The position numbers and the translations under genes are program-made. 7,870 nt of DNA from Candidatus Rifleibacteriota bacterium (GTDB lineage Bacteria; Riflebacteria; Ozemobacteria; Ozemobacterales; Ozemobacteraceae), in the NCBI GenBank assembly GCA_022704885.1, contig JAKJFO010000193.1, positions 1 to 7,870 of the forward strand. Direction: 5' to 3'. The notes beneath the pieces are model-generated. The model was not told where the DNA came from and ran no database searches. It worked only from the letters and a program-made list of their open reading frames with translations. Of the stretch, positions 1-5,403 are shown one piece after another. The first letter of the stretch is position 1. Each line of letters begins with the position of its first letter.

Positions 1-300
1 ATGATCGTCGGGCATGATCCGATGTTGGGTCTTGGGCTCAAAGAGCAGCGCAAGCTGATGGTTGCAGACCTTTCTGGTGGTGGCAGACTGTTACTTTATA
101 CCGATGGTCTTACCGAATGTGTTGCGCCCGATGGCTCTTTTTATGGCGAAGAGCGTCTGATGCGTTCGCTTGCCGCCAATCTTGATCAACCGGCGGCCAC
201 TGCCGCTGATGCGATTTTTGCTGCCGCCCGCGCTTTTGCTGCTGGCACCAGTTTCAAGGATGATTTTACCATGCTTCTGCTGCAAAGCTCCGATCGATAA
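1..300 (+). CDS. PP2C-family SpoIIE/RsbU-type serine phosphatase, C-terminal fragment
   Basis: This is the C-terminal 99 residues of a SpoIIE-type protein phosphatase, a class that usually dephosphorylates anti-sigma-factor antagonists or similar regulators. The frame is open from base 1, so the ATG there is probably an internal Met and most of the catalytic domain lies upstream. Visible family motifs are the PLG-like turn (residues 8-12, MLGLG), the strand and metal-binding Asp in LLLYTDGLTE (30-39, D35), the FYGEERL helix start, and the terminal DDFTMLLL (87-94), matching the family DDxTLLVL with metal-binding Asp. Any N-terminal sensor domain (HAMP, GAF, PAS or response regulator) cannot be seen. 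The stop codon overlaps the start of the next gene (TAATG), which suggests translational coupling. Family assignment is firm; target and stimulus are unknown. Confidence 0.85.
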   Translation: MIVGHDPMLGLGLKEQRKLMVADLSGGGRLLLYTDGLTECVAPDGSFYGEERLMRSLAANLDQPAATAADAIFAAARAFAAGTSFKDDFTMLLLQSSDR

Positions 301-1265
301 TGAATAATCTTGTTCTTACCTGCGGCCCGGCCTGCGAAAACGATGAACTGCTGCTCAGAATGGCGACCCTGGCAACTGGTTTTAGACTCAACGTTGCCCA
401 TCTCAGTTTTGAAAAGCTGACTGCCTGGCTCGATCGCCTGCAAAGCCTGCGTCGACAAAGCGGGTGCAACTTTTTGACAGTTCTCGACCTGCAGGGTGCC
501 AAAGTCAGAATTGGCCAATATCCTGTCGTCACCTCGCTGCCGGAGCGGGTAGAGCTTTTTCGCGGAGAAGAAACAGAGCGCATCGATCGTATTCCTGTGC
601 CGGCTGAAAGCGTATTTGCGCAAACATCGGCCGGTGATCTGCTGGTTTTAAACGATCGCAGAGTTATTTTGCGGGTAATCAGCAAAACTGACGAAACTTT
701 ACAGGCTGAAGTCATCAAGAACGGAGCCTTGAGTTCAGGCAAAGGTCTCAATTCGCCAGATCGTGTTTTTGAACTGGCGCGTGCCACCGAGAAAGATCGC
801 GGAGCCATCGAGTGCAGCCGGGCTTTTGATAACATTGTTTATGCTGTTTCTTTCGTTGCTGATGGCCAGGAAAGCGAAATTTTTCGACCGCTCGTCGGCA
901 ACAGACGGCTGATCGCCAAGATCGAGCAGCGCCAGGCTATGCAGAATCTGGCGCAGATAGATAAAAACTTCGATGAAATCTGGTTCTGTCGCGGCGACCT
1001 CGGTGCCGAAGCAGGCTTAAAAGAGCTTGGACACCTGCAGCAGCAGTTTGTCGCAGAATTGCCGGGTTTGCGAAAACCTGCCCTGGTCGCCGGTGAAGTG
1101 CTGGGATCGATGGTGGCAAATGCTTTTCCGTCCCGGGCCGAGATTGTGCAGCTTTATGACTGCGGTCAGGCAGGATTTTCGGGACTGGTATTGTCAGACG
1201 AAACCGCCTGCGGTGCGCAGGTTTCAGCGGTAATCGATTTTCTCGAATACTGGCTCAAAGAATGA
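300..1265 (+). CDS. Divergent, truncated pyruvate-kinase-like protein
   Basis: This 321-residue protein follows the pyruvate kinase fold order but ends where the regulatory C-terminal domain would begin; typical enzymes have about 470 or more residues. Recognisable blocks are TCGPACEN (7-14), FRLNVAH (28-34, matching FRLNFSH), LDLQGAKVRIG (62-72), a B-domain-like stretch ending in the GKGLN turn (147-151), the TEKD helix (163-166), SFV (184-186), IAKIE (205-209, with the catalytic Lys and metal-ligand Glu as K207 and E209), RGDLG (231-235) and LSDETACG (298-305). Two conserved hydroxyl residues are changed: the Ser of NFSH is A33, and the Thr of the ATQML loop is G265 (AGEVLG). PEP/ADP chemistry may therefore be altered or lost. 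It starts on the last base of the previous stop with no clear Shine-Dalgarno, and DUF2877 follows one base after its stop. Homology is clear; catalysis is not. Confidence 0.8.
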   Translation: MNNLVLTCGPACENDELLLRMATLATGFRLNVAHLSFEKLTAWLDRLQSLRRQSGCNFLTVLDLQGAKVRIGQYPVVTSLPERVELFRGEETERIDRIPVPAESVFAQTSAGDLLVLNDRRVILRVISKTDETLQAEVIKNGALSSGKGLNSPDRVFELARATEKDRGAIECSRAFDNIVYAVSFVADGQESEIFRPLVGNRRLIAKIEQRQAMQNLAQIDKNFDEIWFCRGDLGAEAGLKELGHLQQQFVAELPGLRKPALVAGEVLGSMVANAFPSRAEIVQLYDCGQAGFSGLVLSDETACGAQVSAVIDFLEYWLKE

Positions 1266-1266
1266 A

Positions 1267-2070
1267 ATGAACTTTCGTTATCGCGAAGAGATCAGTAAAT
1301 ACGTTGCATTGCCCGTTTCGACCAGTGTTTCGCATAAGTTTAAAACTTCATTCGACGCGGCTGCCCAAGATTCTATTCTTCATTTCACAGCCAGCGAAAG
1401 AACGATGAATCCTCTGTCAATACTGGTGCCAGCCAGTCTGATCGAAGAGGCTCAGGCCGGCTGGCCGGTTGTGCTGCAGTCTGACCGCCTCTTTCTTGGC
1501 TATTACAGTTTGCCGGTCGGGACTTGTATCTGTGAGGTTGAACCCCCTGAACATAATGATTATAAGTTGCTGCATTCGAATTTGTCTTGTATTAAACGCA
1601 GCCTCAGTCTTTTTGGTCGACAGTCGTCAGTGTCGCAGACTTTATTGCATCTCGACAGGCCAGAGACTCCCTTGATAGAAGCTGTGAAGATGGTAGATGT
1701 CGGAGTTGTCGAGCTCACTGCCTTCACTGCCTTTATTGGTTCTGGCGAAGGGCTGACACCTTCTTTTGATGACTTTCTTGCCGGTATGCTTTTTATTGAT
1801 CGTTTTTACGGTTACAATCGATTTGTTGTCTCTGGAAGTTTTTTCGAAATGGCTGCTGCACGAACAACCCGTCAGGCACTGCAGCAGTATCGATTTGCCG
1901 CCAATGGCCATTTTTCGCGACAGTTTGAGCAGTTCACTGCTGATCTGCCGCTTCGGAAGGTCGAAAACGCAGAGTTGTTAAGCCTTTTGGCATGGGGGCA
2001 CTCTTCTGGTACCGATACTTTGTGTGGCATCTGGTATTATTTATCGCGGCAGGTTAAAATAAACAGGTAA
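1267..2070 (+). CDS. DUF2877 / AllH-like protein
   Basis: This protein has 267 residues, close to the usual length of the DUF2877 family. The best marker is the family signature at residues 159-173, SGEGLTPSFDDFLAG, which matches the consensus G-x-GLTPSGDDFLAG. The best-known member is AllH, a subunit of the oxamate carbamoyltransferase of anaerobic purine/allantoin breakdown, where it works with AllF and AllG. Neither partner, nor a carbamate kinase, is in this window, so that reaction should not be assumed. No signal peptide or membrane segment is seen, so it should be cytosolic. The start lies one base after the pyruvate-kinase-like stop (an out-of-frame ATG even overlaps that stop), which indicates coupled translation. 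The family call rests mainly on the signature motif, length and overall look; the function here is unknown. Confidence 0.65.
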   Translation: MNFRYREEISKYVALPVSTSVSHKFKTSFDAAAQDSILHFTASERTMNPLSILVPASLIEEAQAGWPVVLQSDRLFLGYYSLPVGTCICEVEPPEHNDYKLLHSNLSCIKRSLSLFGRQSSVSQTLLHLDRPETPLIEAVKMVDVGVVELTAFTAFIGSGEGLTPSFDDFLAGMLFIDRFYGYNRFVVSGSFFEMAAARTTRQALQQYRFAANGHFSRQFEQFTADLPLRKVENAELLSLLAWGHSSGTDTLCGIWYYLSRQVKINR

Positions 2071-2093
2071 TTACACGCAGGAAGGTATGGAAT

Positions 2094-2768
2094 ATGTATT
2101 GTCCGATATGTAAGGGTGAATTTCGCGAAGGCTTTACCGAGTGCACCAGCTGTCAGGTCAATCTGGTAGCCGATCTTGATAATATCTCCGAACATGTGAA
2201 CGGCGAAATCAAGCTTTGCGTGGCCTGCGAAATCGAAGCTGAGCCTGAAACAAGACGTTGTCCGAACTGTGGCATGAAGCTGATCAGAGCCGTCTTGCAT
2301 GATGACACCTATGTCTTTCTCGAAAAACCGTCTGAAGAAGCTGACGAAATTGAACAGATTCAAGAGGTAGAAGAAGAACTGATCAACGAACTCGAATATT
2401 ACACCGAGATTCCTGACGAAGAAGGTGCCGTGTTGATCGAATCAGAAGACATTTCGCTGCTGGTAAAAGTGCAGGAAATTCTTAACAGAAACGAAATCTG
2501 TTTTCAATTCAGACCGGCCACAGATGCCCCCGGAGCGCTCGGCGGCATATTCGGCGGCGGCAACATTCTCGATCGCAGTTTTCCAAAAGTGGTTGTTTAT
2601 GCCGACGACGAAGCCGAAGCGATCAAATTGATCGCAACCAGCACTGAGCTGGCTCTCGGCGAAATCCCGCCCGAACTCATGGAGTCCGACGACGACGAAA
2701 ACGACGAAGGCTACGGCGATTACGAAGACGACAACGAAAACGAAGATTCTGAAGGTTATAAAAAGTAG
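2094..2768 (+). CDS. Double zinc-ribbon protein with DUF2007-like domain and acidic tail
   Basis: This 224-residue soluble protein has three visible parts. First, there are two zinc-ribbon-like knuckle pairs: C3-x2-C6 with C17-x2-C20, and C42-x2-C45 with C56-x2-C59. Second, after a Glu-rich linker (about 78-110), residues 113-184 run VLIESEDISLLVKVQEIL, a Gly-rich loop, then FPKVVVYADDEAEAIKLI. This resembles DUF2007-type 'putative signal transducing' domains, which have a ferredoxin-like fold and often sit beside zinc ribbons. Third, the last 30 residues are almost all Asp, Glu, Asn, Gly and Tyr, ending in KK. The start is set by AGGAAGG at 2079-2085, eight bases before the ATG. It lies 23 bases after the DUF2877 gene, so it may share its transcript. 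The role is unknown; such proteins may act in protein-protein or nucleic-acid contacts, but nothing here shows the partner. Confidence 0.7.
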   Translation: MYCPICKGEFREGFTECTSCQVNLVADLDNISEHVNGEIKLCVACEIEAEPETRRCPNCGMKLIRAVLHDDTYVFLEKPSEEADEIEQIQEVEEELINELEYYTEIPDEEGAVLIESEDISLLVKVQEILNRNEICFQFRPATDAPGALGGIFGGGNILDRSFPKVVVYADDEAEAIKLIATSTELALGEIPPELMESDDDENDEGYGDYEDDNENEDSEGYKK

Positions 2769-2917
2769 TGACCCTGGTGGTCTGGCAAAGTTGAATATAT
2801 GTTCAAAAAAAGTCATTGCGAGGAGCGTAGCGACGAAGCAATCTCATCGAAATAGACTTTGCAAATTGCTTTTTGGTGAATATTTTTGTTGAATACTATA
2901 AAAAAAGGACGCAAACA
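2769..2917 (+). other. Intergenic region before the thioredoxin gene
   Basis: This 149-bp gap holds the palindromic repeat and then an AT-rich stretch. A weak promoter candidate for the next gene is TTGCAA (2859-2864), a 16-base spacer and TATTTT (2881-2886), each hexamer only a partial match to the sigma-70 consensus. AAGGA (2905-2909) is the ribosome binding site for the gene at 2918. No classic terminator (GC stem plus T-run) is visible after the stop at 2768. Confidence 0.3.
2812..2845. repeat. Short palindromic interspersed repeat (GTCATTGCGAGGAGCG family)
   Basis: This 34-bp element begins GTCATTGCGAGGAGCG and ends GCAATCTC. The core ATTGC (2815-2819) pairs with GCAAT (2838-2842) around an 18-base centre, an imperfect hairpin on either strand. 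I recognise this sequence as a repeat recurring in intergenic regions of many unrelated bacteria, usually read as GAGATTGC...GCAATGAC on the other strand. Only one copy is in the window, so its repeat status comes from recall rather than from the sequence. It sits in the gap between the acidic-tail protein and the thioredoxin gene. Confidence 0.6.
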
Positions 2918-3457
2918 ATGTCGATTAAAAAGAGTTTTGTATATCTCATAATGGCGATTTTTATGCTGGCTTTCTGCCCGGCGCTGCCGGCTGGCAGTGC
3001 TTTGATGGCGGCTGAAGGTTCTTTCCTCGATGAATCATTTCCTGATGGTCTGCTCAATGCCGATCAGCAGGAATTTCCCATGGCCGAAATCGAAGGCAAA
3101 ATCATTGGCCTTTATTTTTCAGCCAGCTGGTGCCGCGGTTGCGCCGCTTTTTCCCGCATACTCGTGCCATTTCATGAAAAGCACAAAGACGCTTTCGAAG
3201 TGATTCTGGTCGGCTTCGACAACAACAGCGCCGATATGCACTCCTACATGAAAGAATACGGTATGAGCTGGGCGGCGATACCTTACGAGAGCAGCGCCCG
3301 CCTCGCCATGAAAGAAAAATTCAACGTTACCGAAATCCCCCAGATGTTCATTCTTACCAGCAGCGGCCGCGTTCTTACTCTCGACGGCTACAAACAGGTG
3401 CAGGTCATGGGCGACGAAGCCCTCGCGCACTGGCAAAAGCTTGCTGCCGCCGAATAA
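2918..3457 (+). CDS. Exported thioredoxin-fold protein, nucleoredoxin/TlpA-like
   Basis: This 179-residue protein has an N-terminal export signal: KK at residues 4-5, a hydrophobic stretch 7-23, and a small-residue region near 25-32 where cleavage is likely. It should act in the periplasm or outside the membrane. LAFC (17-20) resembles a lipobox but has Phe before Cys, so a lipoprotein is unlikely. The mature part is a thioredoxin fold: LYFSASWCRGC with the CxxC pair C72/C75, and the cis-Pro loop TEIPQMF (P141). The stretch between (FEVILVGFDNN, then MSWAAIPYESSARLAMKEKFNV) resembles nucleoredoxin/tryparedoxin-like proteins more than classical thioredoxin. The usual Pro of the active site (CxPC) is Gly here. 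I chose the ATG at 2918, not upstream TTG/GTG codons, because AAGGA lies eight bases before it and the signal peptide starts there. It probably reduces disulfides of exported proteins; the substrate is unknown. Confidence 0.8.
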   Translation: MSIKKSFVYLIMAIFMLAFCPALPAGSALMAAEGSFLDESFPDGLLNADQQEFPMAEIEGKIIGLYFSASWCRGCAAFSRILVPFHEKHKDAFEVILVGFDNNSADMHSYMKEYGMSWAAIPYESSARLAMKEKFNVTEIPQMFILTSSGRVLTLDGYKQVQVMGDEALAHWQKLAAAE

Positions 3458-3466
3458 ACCGGTTCT

Positions 3467-4117
3467 ATGCCGGTAAGTAGTTCGTATCGACCGAAATTTG
3501 CCTGCTTTTTCTTTCCCTTGTCTTTTGCGGCGTTTTTGACCGCGATAATAGCAGCCGTCTGGCTGTTTATCGGTGGTGGCCTCAACGCTCTGATCATGCT
3601 GGCCGGGACTGTAGCGGTAATGCTGATTGTTGCCTGGGTCGGTCTGAGCCTCACCACCAGCTATGAATTCGATGCCGAAAGTGCTCAGGTTGTCCATGGC
3701 ATCAGTCTGGGTGGCCACCATCGCAAAGCGTCACTCTGTCGTTTCGACGAAGTAGCGGCTTTTTCCGTAAAAGGTATCCACAACCGCGCGCGCGTACAAA
3801 CCTGGTGGGAATACCAGGTCTGCATGCTGCTTAAATCAGGCCGCCTGCTTGCAATCGCCGAACCCAGCCCAAAATCAGTATTCGAAAGCAACCGCCTCGC
3901 CGAAAAACTGGCTAAACTGGTCGGTTGCGATTATTTTCCGGGCGAACATCAGAAAACTATCGAAGTTGCACTGGCCGGCGAACACCCGGTTTTCGAATAC
4001 CGTGACTGGAGCTGGGGCGACGTCGTCAGCGAATTCGGCCTGGCGACAATCGCCTCACTCATCTTCTTCGCCTCAATTGTAGCCTTTATCGTGGCTATGG
4101 TAGTTATTTTGAGCTAA
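3467..4117 (+). CDS. Membrane protein of unknown function with PH-like core
   Basis: I do not recognise a named family for this 216-residue protein. Two hydrophobic segments lie near the N-terminus (about 12-35 and 39-62) and one at the C-terminus (about 193-215). Between them is a soluble region of about 125 residues with alternating beta-like stretches (YEFDAESAQVVHGISLG, CRFDEVAAFSVKG, YQVCMLLKSGRLLAI) and then a helix (SVFESNRLAEKLAKLVG). This layout resembles bacterial PH-like (bPH) membrane proteins, but that is a guess from pattern only. It begins nine bases after the thioredoxin stop, suggesting co-transcription. The start is uncertain because no Shine-Dalgarno is visible and the ATG lies in the loop of a small inverted repeat; the next in-frame ATG would remove the first membrane segment. 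Its 3' end meets the convergent EF-hand gene. Confidence 0.6.
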   Translation: MPVSSSYRPKFACFFFPLSFAAFLTAIIAAVWLFIGGGLNALIMLAGTVAVMLIVAWVGLSLTTSYEFDAESAQVVHGISLGGHHRKASLCRFDEVAAFSVKGIHNRARVQTWWEYQVCMLLKSGRLLAIAEPSPKSVFESNRLAEKLAKLVGCDYFPGEHQKTIEVALAGEHPVFEYRDWSWGDVVSEFGLATIASLIFFASIVAFIVAMVVILS

Positions 4118-4125
4118 GCCTCAAA
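4108..4125. terminator. Small hairpin at the convergent gene junction
   Basis: TTTGAG (4108-4113) and CTCAAA (4120-4125) form a 6-bp stem around a 6-base loop. It contains the TAA stop of the + strand gene in the loop and the TGA stop of the minus-strand gene in one arm. The stem is AT-rich and no T-run follows in either direction, so it is at best a weak bidirectional terminator. It is listed because the two genes are three bases apart and no other termination signal is visible there. Confidence 0.25.
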
Positions 4126-5218
4126 CCTTTCTGTAGCCCAGCAGAACGTCGGCGAGCTGCCCGGTTGAGCCGTCTTCACGCTCGAAACTGCCGTTGAGTA
4201 CCAGAGAGTTGCCATTGATGTCGGCGCTTGCACGCATGAAATCGAGGTTGAGCGCTTTGATGCCGAGTTCGGGTAGAGTCTGCAACTCTTTTTTCTCGAT
4301 TTTGCCATCACCGTTGAGGTCGCGATAGAGCTTGAGCGCCTTGAATACCGGGTCAAGAAAGTTAATTTTGCTGTCGTTGTTACTGTCATATTTGGCCAGC
4401 TCGGCAAAGCCATGCGCAGCACCGTTCTGGTCGCCGAAAAGCTCGCTGCCGTTGTCGATAACCCCGTTGCCGTTTTTGTCGTAGACCAGCATTGCGGTGT
4501 TGCCGCGCACCCACGCTGTGCTGTCGAGCTTTCCATCGGCAGTAATATCGAACAGCGCACCTTTGCCGGCCTCGGTAAGGTTAATGCCTTCGCCTGACAG
4601 ATCGAGAACCAGCGGATCGACCTTGATGATTCCGAGGTCTTCCAGACTTAAGCTGGTGCGGCCTTCTTCTGTAGTAGTCTGCTTGAACTTGAGGTCGAGC
4701 TGCATGCTGGTGCGGCGTTCCTGCACTGCGATCATCTGTGCCAGAGTCATCGGTTTCCCATTATCAGGCATAGCCTGACTGACCGGGTCAGCCTCTACCT
4801 CTGGCGACTGCGCGTTGACGCGCGCTTTGCTGCCATCTTCCGAAACATCTGCCTTCGCCATTTTGAGCAGCTTGACATAGCGCGCCTTGAGTTCGTTGTA
4901 TTCCTTGTCGTCCTTGCTGATCATGCGCAGCATCAGATCGAGGTCGCGCTCGAGCTCGACATCGCCTTCGCTCCCTTCCGTAGCCTGACTGGTCGTGAAG
5001 CTGAGCTTGACGTTGAGTTCGGCCTGCACCGAAGTCTGCTGTCTGAACTGAGTGATGGTCTGGCGCATCTCGTTCATCGGCGACAGCTCGAGCAGATCCT
5101 TTTCGATGCCTGCTTTGGGCTTCTCTTTGCTCTCGCGCTGGAAAAACGCGTCGATCGCCTGCGAAAAGCGGTTGGCCCGCATGAATCGTTGTGAAAGCAC
5201 AGACGCAGCAATAGCCAT
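4121..5218 (-). CDS. EF-hand / RTX-associated Ca2+-binding domain protein
   Basis: This 365-residue protein has two halves. Residues 1-190 are polar, probably helical, without a signal peptide; they hold a charged helix (about 88-124) and two similar motifs, TSVQAELNVK (62-71) and TSMQLDLKFK (170-179). Residues 198-365 match a domain common in RTX-type and other secreted Ca2+-binding proteins: VDPLVLDLSGEGI (200-212), FDITADGKLD (223-232), DKNGNGVIDNGSELFGDQ (247-264), YDSNNDSKI (277-285) and DLNGDGKIEKKE (300-311). The last is a textbook EF-hand loop; those at 247 and 278 are near-canonical. AAGGAGG lies eight bases before the ATG (on the + strand, CCTCCTT at 5227-5233), predicting strong translation. 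A sigma-28-type promoter lies about 65-90 bases upstream. I infer a motility-linked, possibly secreted or surface protein; without a signal peptide, export would need another route. The precise role is unknown. Confidence 0.75.
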   Translation of the reverse strand: MAIAASVLSQRFMRANRFSQAIDAFFQRESKEKPKAGIEKDLLELSPMNEMRQTITQFRQQTSVQAELNVKLSFTTSQATEGSEGDVELERDLDLMLRMISKDDKEYNELKARYVKLLKMAKADVSEDGSKARVNAQSPEVEADPVSQAMPDNGKPMTLAQMIAVQERRTSMQLDLKFKQTTTEEGRTSLSLEDLGIIKVDPLVLDLSGEGINLTEAGKGALFDITADGKLDSTAWVRGNTAMLVYDKNGNGVIDNGSELFGDQNGAAHGFAELAKYDSNNDSKINFLDPVFKALKLYRDLNGDGKIEKKELQTLPELGIKALNLDFMRASADINGNSLVLNGSFEREDGSTGQLADVLLGYRKV

Positions 5219-5282
5219 TTGTTACTCCTCCTTGAGTAAGTTGGGCACATCCGTATGTCTAAAAAAACACTTCCCCTTATCT

Positions 5283-5310
5283 ATATCGGCACGCCCCCCT
5301 ATAAAGTTTA
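5283..5310 (-). promoter_or_regulatory. Sigma-28 (FliA/SigD)-type promoter for the EF-hand gene
   Basis: On the minus strand, TAAA (+ strand 5307-5310) is followed by a 16-base spacer and GCCGATAT (+ strand 5283-5290). The flagellar sigma-28 consensus is TAAA, about 15 bases, then GCCGATAA in E. coli or GCCGATAT in B. subtilis SigD. The -10 is thus an exact match to the latter and the spacer is within one base of the usual length. The expected start site near 5275 gives a leader of about 57 bases. It faces only the EF-hand gene. Confidence 0.7.
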
Positions 5311-5327
5311 GTCTTTTCGTGAAAATG

Positions 5328-5333
5328 TATAAT
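5328..5333 (+). promoter_or_regulatory. Possible sigma-70-like -10 box for the Nqr/Rnf operon
   Basis: TATAAT at 5328-5333 is a perfect -10 hexamer preceded by TG, but no good -35 lies 16-18 bases upstream (GTTTAG region). Transcription would start near 5340, giving a leader of about 64 bases before the ATG at 5404. A second AT-rich candidate, TAAAAT (5370-5375), is weaker. The -10 is backed by its position in the divergent 185-bp gap, directly upstream of the first gene of the cluster. Confidence 0.4.
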
Positions 5334-5403
5334 TTTTGCACAGTAAGGTGCATGGCAGCTGAGTTGTGTTAAAATAGCTGAAATTTGAATTCTGGCGGGT
5401 TGG

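Larger units (their letters stand above)
5219..5403. other. Divergent intergenic region between EF-hand gene and Nqr/Rnf operon
   Basis: These 185 bases separate two divergent transcripts. They carry the sigma-28 promoter and ribosome site of the minus-strand gene, and the -10 candidate of the + strand operon. The two promoters nearly abut, so transcription of one could affect the other. Because the sigma-28 promoter drives the opposite strand, no rnfC or nqrA gene is joined to the operon here. Confidence 0.6.

Noticed and set aside
266..835. Long open frame of 189 codons on the minus strand
   Set aside because: It lies opposite the pyruvate-kinase-like gene and the phosphatase end, has Ser/Arg-rich composition and no recognisable domain, and the + strand genes have clear family motifs.
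2686..2768. GAC/GAA-rich tract as a microsatellite or DNA-level repeat
   Set aside because: It is in frame and encodes the acidic tail; the units are irregular, so protein-level selection is a sufficient explanation.
2812..2845. Palindromic repeat as a CRISPR repeat
   Set aside because: Only one copy is present, with no spacers and no cas genes nearby.
2873..2917. Upstream TTG/GTG start for the thioredoxin gene
   Set aside because: It would add 15 residues before the signal peptide and has no ribosome site, while the ATG at 2918 has AAGGA eight bases upstream.
2934..2979. Lipoprotein signal in the thioredoxin-like protein (LAFC)
   Set aside because: Phe directly before the Cys does not fit the lipobox, which needs a small residue there.
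5247..5258. ACAT/ATGT inverted repeat in the EF-hand gene leader
   Set aside because: A 4-bp match with a short loop is expected by chance and shows no further extension.
5302..5328. + strand TAAAGTTT, an exact sigma-28 -35 box facing the Nqr/Rnf operon
   Set aside because: At the right distance the sequence reads GAAAATGT, not GCCGATAA. The match arises because TAAASTTTA is nearly palindromic and the true -10 is on the minus strand.
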